A model generated the notes under the pieces. The model saw nothing but the letters and a program-made list of their open reading frames with translations. It did not search any database and was not told where the DNA came from. A program made the translations under genes and the position numbers. Positions 23,088 through 34,315 of a stretch of 64,000 nucleotides of DNA are shown here, piece by piece (positions within the stretch are counted from its first letter, which is position 1; each line of letters starts with the position of its first letter). The DNA comes from Triatoma infestans (lineage: Eukaryota; Arthropoda; Insecta; Hemiptera; Reduviidae), in the NCBI GenBank assembly GCA_011037195.1, contig JAAEAF010014393.1, forward strand, positions 62,001 to 126,000. Direction: 5' to 3'.

Positions 23088-23470
23088 ACTGGTCTCAGGG
23101 GATCACGAAACGTACTTCCAGTGAACACTCGATATTCCTCGATTTCAATGGTTGCTCAAATTAATTACGGGTTTGTTCTACTCTTTAAACATTTCGCTCA
23201 GTTCGAAATAGTAAAAAAAATACTTTTATAATTAATGGCTACAACATCTGTTATAACTTGAGATTCAAAAAAGAAAAGAAAAAATAAAATGCTATAATTT
23301 AAATGCACTTTATGTGTCTCGCTCTCTTGTTGACTGCTGGGTAAGAGATATAACTCAAAAAATATAAAAAAAATTGTAACTTTTGATAAACACAATATGT
23401 AATAGAATAGTACTAGTAGATAAGAAAATGTTTGGTCTGAATGTTTGGTAGAAAAAGTTCGAGTTATCAA
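23088..23470 (-). repeat. TA955 long-variant fragment
   Basis: Reverse-complement match to 18,296-18,690, with shared CTCGATATTCCTCGATTTCA and AATGGCTACAACATCTGTTA. Any open frame here is incidental. Confidence 0.85.
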
Positions 23471-23734
23471 TCAGTTAAGTGCCACTACGAAAGAAGTTCA
23501 CATCACTTCCAGATCAGCAGCACCATCACACATCGCGAGCGCGTCCCTATTTAAGGTTTTAACACTGCTTCTTTAATATTTTATATTCATTTACAATTGT
23601 GCATCTTAGTTTTTCAGTTTCATACACTTTAAATTATTTGTTAAAATATAGTTTATTTTCATAAATCAGTAGTTCGTATTTCGAATACCAATTCTCTAAT
23701 CTCTCTAACTGACAACACTTACTGCTCACTTCGA

Positions 23735-24225
23735 CTTCCGGTATCCATAAAACGATACCAATACAGAACCCACGGATCAGTATTCCAGTTTGGTACTCCC
23801 ATACACTTCTTCAGAACAGTACATAATACACTTAATCTACCTACATACACTCACCTTTTACAGGCAAGGACAAACACAACAGGACACAAACTTTTTCATG
23901 AGGATCAGGAAAAATTATCTGTGAGATACATACTAGAAAAAATGGTAAGCCAGTCAGCGATAAAGCAACCCAAGGGAGAAGGAAGGGATTAGCTCAGTGC
24001 GCTGGACTAGCATCGCGGAGGTCCCGGGTTCGAGTCCAGTATGCTGCCCTTAGATTTTCACTTCCTAGGAGCCTCTACAACTAACTGTCCGGTGATGGAC
24101 AGTGTTGTCTGTAGCTAGAGAACACTGGCTCGGAGATCGGCAGTGCCCTGAGAAGATCCTCTGAGGCACAATAGATCTTTTAGGTCGCAGCGCAATATTC
24201 CCTTCATCAACAATCTACAATCTAG
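23735..24225 (+). mobile_element. composite repeat with tRNA-headed SINE, tail type 2
   Basis: The upstream module (about 23,790-23,885, CACTTCTTCAGAACAGTAC and GGCAAGGACAAACACA) leads via AAGGGAGAAGGAAGGG into the SINE head GATTAGCTCAG and its B box CCCGGGTTCGAGTCCAG. The body has CTTCCTAGGAGCCTCTAC. The tail is type 2, AATAGATCTTTTAGGTCGCA, ending CTACAATCTA. Confidence 0.85.
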
Positions 24226-24239
24226 TGTGCAACACACCA

Positions 24240-24900
24240 TCTATATCTATAAGTGGTATTAAGGGCAAAAAATTGTTGCTGAAAATTTGTCATTTAGAAA
24301 CGCAACAAGTTGCAGTAAGAGAAAATCATCAGCAAGAATATTTCATAACAATTTTTACTTTCTCTGTAAGAGGAAATATTGCGATCGTGTCGAATTTTTG
24401 ATGTCATTTTCATAGGAAATACATGATTCGATGTCACCTGAGTCTGAAAAAGTGGTCTTTAGAAAATTATCGGCGTGTGTGTGTGTGTGTGTGTGGGTGG
24501 GTGTGCGTGAGAGAGAGAGAGATTGTGTGCATGTAAGTATGTGAATAGCATGGCTCAAAAACGAAAAGAATTTCAAACGTGAATTCCATGGGATCTGATA
24601 GGAAGTTACCGGTCAAACTTCCTCAACCGGAAATATCATTTTATTGAATAAATTGTTCACTTTCTTTACGATTTTCTGTAAAAATTTTTGCATATCAACA
24701 CTACATACAATAATGTGCTACAATTTTTATTAGTAATTTGGGGGGGGGGGGGATTTTTAAGGATACTTTTGGAAGGGATGGTGAAGGGATTATCTTTTTT
24801 TAAAGTAGTTTTAACTTTTTAGAATTCTATCCTAATAATATTAATTAGAATTAAAAATATTTTTTTTTAAAAAAAGCACAAAAACTGAAGGATTTCAAAA
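24240..24900 (+). repeat. TA955 repeat, with end-to-start junction
   Basis: At 24,295-24,375 the end signature GCAGTAAGAGAAAATC is followed about 50 bp later by the start signature TACTTTCTCTGTAAGAGG, so two units may be joined head to tail. The body has (TG)n at 24,475-24,495 and a G11 run at 24,741. Confidence 0.75.
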
Positions 24901-24952
24901 ATGCTTATGCAAAAATGAAAATAAAAAATTTAGTTTTAGAACAAGTATAAAA

Positions 24953-25797
24953 AATGTGGTTTTTTCTTGGGCTGGAAGGATTAGAGAGATTTTCTTGATA
25001 GCCTGCTTCTTTTTCTGTCATCTCGACGGTTTCGGGCGTTCGCCTGTCAGGATGCATCATCAGGATGCTTTTTGTCAAAACAGTGTGATAACACAGATAT
25101 GCACAGAGCAAATTTAGTTGTTACACTGGTCTTCAAATGTTTTTGTTAAGGCCTAACTAGGTTAAGATAGGTGATGGTACCTGAGTGGAAAAAAAACTTG
25201 TTTCGGTCTTTAAAGGGGCACATTGTACCCTTTAAAATGAAAACATCCAACACGTAGGGGTGTGTAACTTAAATTACTTTTTTGAAGAATATTACTTTAT
25301 AATTAATTATCCATTACTATCTTAGTATTATATTTATTTATTTATAACAGCGCGAAATAACACTGTGTCAACCGTAGGATGCTACGATCATTCAGCTCAT
25401 ATTTTATCATTTCTTGCCACTAACTATTTCACAGTAGCCCACAGGCTGACACAGTGTTATTTTGCGCTGGTATAAATTAATAAATATAATATAAAATAGG
25501 ATGGACAGTTAATTATAATAGTATGGATAGTTTACCCTCAAGTGTTGGATATTTCCATTTCTAAAGGGTACAATATGGCCCCTTTAAAGACCGAAACATA
25601 TGTTTTTTCCCACTCAGGAAACATCACCCTTCTTAACCTAGTTAGGCCCTAACAAAAACCACTTTATCAACTAAATTTGCTCAGTGCAAATCTATGTTAT
25701 CACACTGTTTCACAAAAAAGTGTCCTGATAATGGGCGAACGCCCGAAACCGTTCGATGACCACAAAAAGAAGCAAGCCATCGCGGAAAATATCTTTG
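24953..25797. mobile_element. large Penelope-like fold-back (845 bp)
   Basis: Near-complete palindrome centred near 25,410. Paired segments include TTAAGGCCTAACTAGGTTAA with its inverse at about 25,640, TAAAGGGGCACATTGTACCC with its inverse at about 25,570, and an inner AAATAACACTGTGTCA with TGACACAGTGTTATTT. The outer arms are the family arm. It is flanked by the 10-bp duplication AAGTATAAAA (24,943-24,952 and 25,798-25,807). No protein is encoded. Confidence 0.8.
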
Positions 25798-26242
25798 AAG
25801 TATAAAATTGACAGATTTACCTTAAACGACATTTTTAGCAGGTAGCCTTTTAACAAAAATTTAGACACTATACTGAACTGGTACTTTAGAGGGAAAGCTT
25901 AACTTGCTGTTTCCCCTGAAACCACCAAAAACTCAATTTTCCCGGGAAATTTTTCCAAGTTCAAGGTTCATACATTCCGATGAAAACTCAACTTCGAATA
26001 TTTGATAGGATTCGCAAAAACTTATAGCATTACGAAAAATAATCTTTGAAAAATATGATTATTTCATTAAATGGGATAATAGTAGAATATTTTGAATGAT
26101 ATGTTTCATTAAAATATCCCAAATATGATATATATTAAAGTCTTTGTCTTAAGAAGATTTTCAAATTTAAACTACATAATAAATGTATAATGCATTCTTT
26201 TTCCGGGTCTTTATGTCTAATTACTGAACTAATCTATAGCTA

Positions 26243-26403
26243 TCGTGGTGGTTGGTTCTGCAGAGCTGGAAAGCATCAGAGACATTTTCCATGGTAGCCT
26301 GCTTCATTTTGTGATCATCTTGATGATCACAAAATGAAGATACCACAAATAAAATGAAGATGACCACAAAATGAAGCAGGCTACCACGGAAAATGTCTCT
26401 GAT
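26243..26403. mobile_element. short Penelope-like fold-back
   Basis: Two arms nearly touch. The left begins CGTGGTGGTTGGTTCTGCAG and the right ends GGAAAATGTCTCTGAT. The exact 12-bp duplication AATCTATAGCTA flanks it (26,231-26,242; 26,404-26,415). The hammerhead-like part is deleted in this copy. Confidence 0.85.
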
Positions 26404-26415
26404 AATCTATAGCTA

Positions 26416-26840
26416 ATTTGTTTTTCTAAATAGACCAGGGTTGGTTTAGTGGAACTCATTCTTGTTTTATACATTTTATTTATTCATTGAACAGTACGTT
26501 TCGACCAAAAGAACTTTAGCTGTTATTATATATAGTTAATATTAACTAAATATTGTTGTAAAAAAAAAAAAATTAAATAATTGTTTCTTTTTTTATAGAA
26601 GCTAATATTTAAAGTTTTTCGGATAAAGGAAAACTGAAAGTTAGAAATCACATGTTTGATATTTATTGAAAATTCATTGAAAATTTAATAGTTAATATTT
26701 TCTCTTGTCTGAACTCTTTTTAATGTTCATAACAAAGCAAAAATTAGCATCAGAAAATGTTAAAAAGATTACGTCAATCTGATTTCATTAGTTCTAAAAT
26801 GAATAACCCTGATAAACACAGTTAATATGTATCTAACAAG
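26416..26840. other. AT-rich, no gene seen
   Basis: No coding motif or placed repeat. Confidence 0.4.
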
Positions 26841-27082
26841 GAAGGGAAGAGCTAAGTGGTTAGCATACTGGACTTCTACGCGGTGATTCCGGGTTCGAGT
26901 CCAACTGTGCGGCCCTAGATCTTTTTTCTTCCTAGGAGGCTCTACAGCTCACTGTCTGGTGATGGACAGTGTTGTTTCTAACGAGAGAATACTGTCCGGT
27001 GGCCCGCAGTGCACTGAGAAGGCTCCGGGCGCCAATGACCATAGATAGTTGACACGCCTTAAATTACAAAAAGAAATATATG
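26841..27082 (+). mobile_element. tRNA-headed SINE, tail type 1
   Basis: Head AGAGCTAAGTGGTTAGC and B box CCGGGTTCGAGTCCAAC. Body CTTCCTAGGAGGCTCTACAG. Tail GACCATAGATAGTTGACACG followed by CCTTAAATTAC. Confidence 0.85.
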
Positions 27083-27094
27083 TGTATAATACAA

Positions 27095-27989
27095 TCTATA
27101 TATATATATATATATATAAAAATTCAGCATCCGTATGTTTGTGGCCGCAAAACTCAAAAAGTAGTCGATGGTTGACTTGAAATTTTTACAAAACGTTACA
27201 TTTCTATATAAGAGTGTTTATATATACTTTTTATTCCGAAGTTCCCACGGAAACGGGAAATTCCGAGCGTTTCGTGAGTTTGGCAGAAATAGACAGACGC
27301 AGACGCGTTGCGATCGTGGCGCGCTCTCTGTCGAAGATATTCTGCACAGAATGCGTCAAGAAATGCAATATGGCTTGGATTTCACAGAAGAAATATACAA
27401 TGAAGCGCTAATCTTCATTGAGGATCTTTGTCTTGCAATGTGTGGCAAGTTGTTGGCACTATTGAGAGTAACAGTACCGAATAGGTCGATCAATGCAACA
27501 TTCGAGAGAGAACTGCTCAGAGAGCAATCATATACCAGAAATGACTTACACCTATTCATCCAAGAAAATACACTGAAACTCCTTCAAGAACAAAAGATAG
27601 CATTTGATACTACCATACAAGCTGTGACCAACCAAATCCGGCGGATTTATTTTTGGACGCTCCAGGTGGAACTGGAAAAACGTTCTTAATTTCCTTAATA
27701 CGGGCTGAAATCCGTTCAAATGGCCATATTGTGTTAACATTTGCTTCTTCAGGTAATGCTGCTAGGTTGATGGAAGGAGTTAGAACAGCGCATTTAGCTC
27801 TTAAATACATTCTTTCAGTTAAAAACATTTTTTCTTTCTTTCCTTTCAGTTCACAGCAACGCAAAGTAGGGTATTAAATTGAATGATGTGTTTTCTTGCT
27901 GAATCTATGTTAACTATAATACTTCTATTTACTTCCCTAATAATTAAAATCAGACTGAGCCACAGCTAAGCGTGGCCGGGTTTAGCTAG
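27095..27989 (+). mobile_element. non-autonomous Helitron, complete ends
   Basis: Starts with TC followed by (TA)n and ends in CTAG at 27,986-27,989. A hairpin GCCAC-GTGGC (27,959-27,976) lies about 10 bp before the end. It sits between A and T in the host DNA. These are classic Helitron ends. Inside is only a piece of the helicase gene; the Rep nuclease is absent. A second copy is at 31,016-31,867. Confidence 0.85.
27228..27870 (+). pseudogene. Helitron Pif1-like helicase fragment
   Basis: The first open part (about 130 residues) matches the region before the helicase core, with EALIFIEDLCLAMCGK, VPNRSINATFERELLRE and IQENTLKLLQEQKIAFDT. A frameshift near 27,640 leads to the Walker A motif DAPGGTGKTFLISLI and then FASSGNAARLMEGVRTAHLA. 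After that the frame runs into PFSSQQRKVGY and stops. The rest of the helicase (Walker B onward) and the Rep domain are deleted. The deletion is shared with the second copy. Confidence 0.85.
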
Positions 27990-29055
27990 TGTTTAATAAA
28001 AACAAGCTGAAAGTTTTATTTTCACAGAGTAATATTTTGTTCATATAACACACTAGCCAAAAATTATAATATTATTAAGAAGATTCTAATTCTTGATGAG
28101 GACGGACTGTATCTTTGTAAGATTATGAAAAGAAAATATGGCCTCTATTGTGATTCACACATTCATGAGATAATTGACAAAGGCGTGTCAATCTTCTAAA
28201 ATTGAAAGAGGGTTGCTCTTATACAGCTTGTATATGTGTTTGTATATAACATACACTCTCTAGACTATTAATACAAGCTTTCAGATTAATAACTATACCC
28301 TGGAACGAAGGCAAAAAAAAAAACAAAAAACAAAAAAAGCGAAGTGGGAGATGTAGAAAAAGAGAGAAAAAAATGTCTTATTAGTGTGTAGACAGTAAAA
28401 AGAAGGAGAGATATTTGAGTGTGTGGTGAAGCGTTGGAACGATAGAGGAGCTAGTTGTGTTGGTTCGCTTGGTTGGACAAAGAGAGCGGTACTCTCGAAG
28501 TGCTAGGTATTGTTGGCCTTACAATGAACTCTGTACAGGGAGCAGCACCACCAACCAACAAATTGGCGCTTCTCTTTTCACTATTCCTGCACTCCGGGGT
28601 TCATATTTCAAGCAGGGGTTATTTTTCTGCTTCAACAATTTATCAAAAAAGATTGATTGATTTTTTTCCTATTTGTCATTTAACCGGATCTTTCCAAACA
28701 TCTACAATTTTTTTATTTATTACTATATAATTAACTGTGGCATTGGACTGGTTGGATTTTTCATTATAATTCTCACCAAGTAATAAAGGATCCAAATTTA
28801 TTTCATTTATTCCTTAAAACTTGGTATTTTGTTATACAAATAACACATAATAATGTTTCCGATAATTTAAATGTAAGGTATTTATTGTTTTAAATTTAAA
28901 GAAAATGATCAGAAGAAATTACGAAAAACAGAAAATATATCAATAAAAGTGACTTCTTTAAAACCTATTTTCATCGAATGTATCACAATGGTTGGTTTTG
29001 GTAAATCCAAAAATCAATAACAATTTTTAACTTTTGCGATTTATCTGTTTTGATT
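27990..29055. other. no gene recognised
   Basis: Contains an A-rich tract at 28,312-28,337 and a slightly GC-richer part at 28,430-28,600, open in two frames but with no motif. Confidence 0.35.
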
Positions 29056-29400
29056 TACACTCTTCAAATTTAACAAACAAAAGTAACACTCACTATTTAT
29101 AAAGTTCGGGTTGATTATTGTTCTTAAAAGGCTGTATTTGTATTAAATATTTAGTTCCCTTAACTGCCACATTATTATTTTTACTTTCTCTTACACCTTA
29201 CAGAGGAAATAGTGTCAAATTTTCGATATCAGAAGTACATGTTTTGAGGTCCCCTGAGTTCAAAAAAGTAATTTTTAGAAAATTGTCTATGTGTGCTTTA
29301 ACAGCTAAAAGCTGTTAAATATGAAAAAGCTTAAAAATGAAAAATCGCAGAAAGTCCAAACTTGATATATATTCAAGTGTCAACATGGTTACTGACCACT
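29056..29400 (+). repeat. TA955 repeat, partial
   Basis: Start signature TACTTTCTCTTACACC (29,179), then ATATCAGAAGTACATGTTTT, CCCCTGAGTTCAAAAAAGT and AAAAATCGCAGAAAGTCC. Confidence 0.75.
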
Positions 29401-29837
29401 TGTGTTTCTTTTTTCCCCTGAGATTTGGCTTGGATGGAGTAATAATTAGAAGGTCATTAGAACTGTCTACATTTGTGGAAGGCCGAAGTAATGACTCCGT
29501 TGTTGTAGATGAAACTGGATCATCTTCAACATCACCACAGAATGAACTCGGAGTCTCCGCTGTTCATTAACTTCAGTTTGCACAATATCTGTTATTTTTC
29601 TATTCACTGATTTCCCATTCTTCAGTAAGCAATGCGTGCAATTTCATAGGGCAATTGCTTAATACAATCCCAATCAATCTAGCCATGAAAATTGAATATA
29701 GGAAAAGTAATCGCTAATAACTTTAATTACTAATAAAAATGTCTTCAACAAAATTTTAAAAACACTTTACCTTTATAGATAAAATAATAATCTTGAAATA
29801 GAAGTAGCTTTTTATAACAAAAAGTTTTACTATTACT
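29401..29837. other. no gene recognised
   Basis: Short open frame at 29,337-29,570 without homology. Probably not coding. Confidence 0.35.
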
Positions 29838-30300
29838 GAGCCCGAAAGGGGTATCTGTTGCATGCAGTTACTTGGCGCGTAGCGACCCTACGGGGTACCA
29901 AGTTCAGTACTCCAAGCACTTCGTCAGTACAGTACACACTACACTTAAACTACATACACTATACAATTTGCAGACAAGGACAAACACAGTACACAAACTA
30001 GGGTCTCCGTACCTAGTTAATTGGCGTAAGCCAAGGGAGAAGGAAGGGATTAGCTCAGTGGTTGCGCGCTGGACTAGCAACGCGGAGGTTCCGAGTTCGA
30101 ATCCAGATGCTGCTTTCTTTTTTTCTCTTCCGAGGAGCCTCTACAACTCACTGTCCGGTGATTAGCAGTGTTGTCTAGAGCTAGAGAACGCAGCTTAGAG
30201 GCCCCGGCAGTGCACTGAGAAGGCTCCGGGGGGGCACAATAGATCTTCCAGGTCGCAGTGCGATAATCCCCTTCAACAATATACAATCTACACTATTATT
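29838..30300 (+). mobile_element. composite repeat with tRNA-headed SINE, tail type 2
   Basis: The best composite copy on the plus strand. It begins GAGCCCGAAAGGGGTATCTG, then ATGCAGTTACTTGG, AGTACTCCAAGCACTTCG and a hairpin region AACTAGGGTCTCCGTACC. Then GGAAGGGATTAGCTCAGTGG heads the SINE. The tail is type 2, AATAGATCTTCCAGGTCGCA. Confidence 0.85.
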
Positions 30301-31015
30301 AAACTATCGTCTCATAGACTATTAGCAAAGAACTGAGCATCATTCCCAGAGTGCTAAATAAAATAGTGGTGGGAGAAACGCTTTTCAATAAACTTAAAAA
30401 TGTTAAACAAGAAAATACAAGGACGTACAAAACTTGTAGGAACACTTTGAAGTAGCCGTACACTTGTTTGTCGGAATATCGAGTAGTCTACCATATCAGA
30501 CGAGTGTTTACTAATCCAGTATTTTAAGTAATAACAATCAGATCAAAATTAAGAAATGTGAGCAGCTTGAATAAACAAAAGCCATTTTATTTACATTAAA
30601 ATAATAATAAAAACAATAATTACGAAAATTTTAAATTTGCATAATTTTCTTATATAAATTATTAATATTTGGTAAATGGTTTTAAAACAAATTATAATTT
30701 AAACTGTTGTTTAATTTTTCCTCGAACTGATTCCATTATAAAATATCTGCCCCTTAGTTTCCGCATAAATATTAACTCATTTCTAATTTAAAACACGATA
30801 AATGTTAATCAATTAACAAACAAAATACCAGTGTTTTTTGTAATTATCTTAGTTCTAAAGCTAAAAGTATCTCAAATAATTGATTTTACCTAAAGAATTC
30901 TTAAGAAGCGAGTTTTTTGTTTTTTCAAATTTGGATGTAAACAACTAATTTTTGATGTATCTAGTTTTAAAAATGGTTTTTTATTTAAATTTTTGCATAA
31001 ACAATTTTTTATTGC
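30301..31015. other. AT-rich, no gene seen
   Basis: No placed repeat or coding motif. Confidence 0.4.
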
Positions 31016-31867
31016 TAAGTTATGTATGTTTGTGCCGCGAAACTCGAAAAGTAGTCAATGGATTGACTTGAAATGTTTACACAACGTTACATTTCTATAT
31101 AAGAGTGTTTATGTATACTTTTTATTCCGAAGTTCCTACGGAAACGGGAAATTCCGAGCGTTTCGTGAGTTTGGCAGAAATAGACAGACGCAGTCGAGTT
31201 GCGATCTTGGTGCGCTCTCTGCCGAAGATATTCTGCACAGAATACGCCAAGAAACGTAATCATGGCTTGGATTTTACAGAAGAAATATACAATGAAGCGC
31301 TAATCTTCATTGAGGATCTTTGTGTTGAAATGAGTGCAAGTTGTTGGCACTATTGAGAGTAACAGTACCGAATAGGTCGATCAATGCAACATTCGAGAGA
31401 GAACTGCTCAGAAAGTAACCATACACCAGAAATGAACTTACACCTATTCGTCCAAGAAAATACACTGAAACTCATTCAAGAACAAAAGATAGCATTTGAT
31501 ACCATCATACAACCAATCCGGTGGATTTACTTTTTGGGCCCTCCTGGTGGAACTGGAAAAACATTATTAATTTCTTTAATCCCGGCTAAAATTCGTTCAA
31601 ATGGCCATATTGCGTTAGCACTTGCTTCTTCAGGTAATGCTGCTACGTTGATGGAAGGAGGTAGAACAGCGCATTCAGCTCTTAAGAACATTCAGTTAAA
31701 AACATTTTTTTCTTTCTTTCCTTTCAGTTCACAGCAACGCGATGTAAGGTATTAAATTGAATAATGTGTTTTCTTGCTGAATCTATGTTAACTATCATAC
31801 TTCTTTTTAGTTCTCAAATAATTAAAATCAGACTGAGCCACATCTAAGCGTGGCCGGGTTTAGCTAG
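31016..31867 (+). mobile_element. non-autonomous Helitron, second copy
   Basis: Ends in CTAG at 31,864-31,867, preceded by the same GCCAC-GTGGC hairpin (31,837-31,854). It is highly similar to 27,095-27,989 throughout. The left end lacks a clear TC, so its start is approximate. Confidence 0.8.
31120..31755 (+). pseudogene. Helitron helicase fragment, second copy
   Basis: Same organisation as the copy at 27,228. The part before the core is frameshifted near 31,250 and 31,340. The last frame (31,384-31,755) is open for 123 codons and includes the intact Walker A segment GPPGGTGKTLLISLI and LASSGNAATLMEGGRTAHSA. It ends with PFSSQQRDVRY and a stop. The same internal deletion removes the later helicase motifs. 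Confidence 0.85.
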
Positions 31868-31887
31868 TATATGTATTATATATATGT

Positions 31888-31954
31888 AACGGCACGAGAG
31901 AGAGAGCCTGTTTTCTCTCGGTCGGGCTTGGCTCTCTCTCTCTCTCTTGCCGTT
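31888..31954. repeat. strong GA/CT hairpin
   Basis: Left arm AACGGCACGAGAGAGAGAGC and right arm GGCTCTCTCTCTCTC...TTGCCGTT pair over about 20 bp, around a loop of about 21 bases. Confidence 0.8.
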
Positions 31955-32269
31955 TCAGATCACGTCTAATTATTTCTCTCCTCATCAACTCCATTATATA
32001 TATATATATATATATAAATAATTAGGACATGTTATAGAACATCGTAACGTCTGAATAAGAAGAATCTCTTCTAACCAGATTCTGGCTTGGGTTTGGGATA
32101 TAAAATCAATTGCAGTTCGATTGCATTCCTAATCCTACCCATTCGAGCGTTGCTCTAGACATCGACACTTCCCTCATAAGAAATTAATTGAAGATGTCTT
32201 GAATCCATTAGTGTTTCGATTAATTAGTTGCAGTGTTGTGTCGATCAGTATTAAATTACTAAATTTCAA

Positions 32270-32745
32270 GTAATCATATCAAATTTTGATATCGAGTTTT
32301 CATCGGAAATATATGTTTGGAGGTCCCCTGAGTTCAAAAAAGAAAATGGTTTTAGAAAATGTGTTTATGTGTGTGTGTGACTGTATGTGTGTGAACTGCA
32401 TAGATCAAAAACGAAAACTTCGTGGAATGTAAGTTCAAACTTGAGTTCCGCATGGATATCATCATGGGATCGACTGGAAGTTTCTGTCCGAAATTCCTCT
32501 ACACGAAGTAAAACTTTATTCAGCGTATTATTCAGTTTTTTTTTTCCAATTTTCTCAAAAACGGAAGCTTTTTGCGATTTTCTTCATACTTAGTTTTTTA
32601 CCACATACATTACCCTAGTATATTAATTATAACTTTTATTTCTCACATTTCTCGGGGAAAATTCATTTAGAGAAGCATTTAGGAAAGGTGATGGGCTTAT
32701 GTTTTTCTTTAAAGTGGGTTTTTAAAATTTATTATATAATTATTT
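32270..32745 (+). repeat. TA955 repeat, partial
   Basis: AAATTTTGATATCGAGTTTT, CATCGGAAATATATGTTTGG, (TG)n at 32,365-32,393 and the AAACGAAAACT segment. It is cut by the retrotransposon insertion and probably continues at 34,258. Confidence 0.75.
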
Positions 32746-32803
32746 TATCAATACGTTGCCAATATTTCGGGGATATAAAGACCTACAAATTTTATTTGTA
32801 AAC
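32746..32803 (+). repeat. left copy of a roughly 58-bp target duplication
   Basis: TATCAATACGTTGCC through CGGGGATATAAAG recurs at 34,258-34,315 with about four differences and brackets the retrotransposon. Confidence 0.75.
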
Positions 32804-33829
32804 ATTATAACCATAAAAGCTTATTAATGAGTATTGAAAAAAATTAATGTAAATAAATCCAAAATTATGATTTTTCAAAGTAAGAAATGTAAGTTAAGTT
32901 CCAATGAAAAATGGAAGTTCAATCAGGATACCATTGATGTGGATAATACTTACAAATATCTAGGCGTCCTGTTATTAAATCCGCAGTTAAACTTTAAAGA
33001 ACATTTTGCTGAAAAGTTAAAATTAGCTAAATTGGGATTTAATCGTACCTTGGGTAATTTATTGTTTAAAAGGAATGTTAAGTTTTCTACCAAATGGAGA
33101 GTTTTTGAGGCGGTAGCTAGATCAATTATCTGCTATGGTGCGCAGGTATGGGGTTTTTCAGAATATAATGAAATTGAAAAATTTCAGCGTTTTGCATTGA
33201 AAAGAATTCTTTCTCTTCCGATGAATACTCCTAATTATGCTATTTATTTGGAATCTCAAATTGATACTTTGTTTCTTTTTACTTGTAAATTGCACTCGAT
33301 TTTCGTGGCCAAAACTTTTAGAAATTTTAATAAATTATCTTATTTAATATCTAAGGAATTGGTGCAGTTTAATGTAGGTTGGGTTCAGGCTTGGTCAACT
33401 AGAGCACAGGAATATTCGATCCAATTTGATCCTTCTAACTTGGATTCTGAGTCAGTCAAAACTGTAGCGAAATCAATTTGGGATGGAATTAAATCAGGTC
33501 AAAGAACTACACATTTAGCTAAAGTATCAGCCGCTCGTTATCATGTCATTTACAAGCAGCTCGACCACAATGTGTGTTACATTAATCAGTTTAACTTAAA
33601 CAAAGCAAGCCTCATTTTTAAATTGAGAGCGGAAATGTTAAGTCTTAATTTTCAACCATGGAGGCAGGATTATAATTACCATTGTTCACTATGTAATATG
33701 GGTACATATGAAGGAGTTTTTCACTTTTCATGTGAGTGTCCTATTTTATCCCCTTACCGCTTACGATTTTTCGGTTTTAGGCATTTGTCTATGGGCAGGT
33801 GTCTTACTATTCTTAATGGAGAAAACTAG
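32804..33829 (+). CDS. non-LTR retrotransposon RT C-terminal half, intact frame
   Basis: The longest open frame of the window: 331 codons from the ATG at 32,834 with no interruption. It starts just past the polymerase catalytic motif, with NVNKSKIMIFQSKK (motif D region) and YKYLGVLLLNPQLNFKEH. The thumb follows at about residues 90-130 (RSIICYGAQVWGFSEYNEI, then FQRFALKRILSLP), then a long helical linker. A C-terminal zinc-knuckle-like CSLCNMGTYEGVFHFSCEC (residues 286-304) precedes PILSPYRLRFFGF. No endonuclease or catalytic YADD is present, so it is a 5'-truncated element, not a host gene. It is related to 7,600-8,460. Confidence 0.8.
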
Positions 33830-34192
33830 AATGGTTTGTACCTATTCGCTACCTCTGCTCTATCCTATAGGAAATTTTTAATCAGTGAATTTAATTTTAA
33901 TCAGTGAGTGTTTATTTTGTTATTATTATTATTATTATTATTTTTTTGTTGTTGTTATTATTTGGCTCTTGCCTTAATCTCTGTTTAACTAATTTTTTTT
34001 TATAAGGATTATTTATAATTTACATTATACTTTCTCGCTAGTTTTTATTATAATAAAATATATTATTATTATCATTTTTATTAATGATACATATTGTTCA
34101 TCAAACTCGGCAGACGGACCATGGTCCAATGTCTTGTATTGTTTGTCTAAATTTAGAAAAATAATGGATACTGTATCAATTATATAATAAAA

Positions 34193-34256
<64 letters not shown>

Positions 34257-34257
34257 G
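33830..34257 (+). mobile_element. 3' untranslated region and (ATT)n tail of the preceding element
   Basis: AT-rich sequence with CTCGGCAGACGGACCATGG, ending in about 20 ATT units (34,194-34,255). These run straight into the second copy of the target duplication (34,258-34,315). Confidence 0.75.
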
Positions 34258-34315
34258 TATCAATACGTTGCCAATATTCCGGGGATATAAAGAGCTACAA
34301 ATATTATTTTAAACT

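Noticed and set aside
30056..30118. tRNA genes at the SINE heads (also 19,144, 23,985, 26,845, 52,555, 53,620, 61,490)
   Set aside because: A and B boxes are good, but the acceptor and anticodon stems do not pair, and each is followed by the shared SINE body.
34196..34255. CRISPR or satellite array
   Set aside because: A plain (ATT)n tail of a retrotransposon. No CRISPR arrays are expected or seen.
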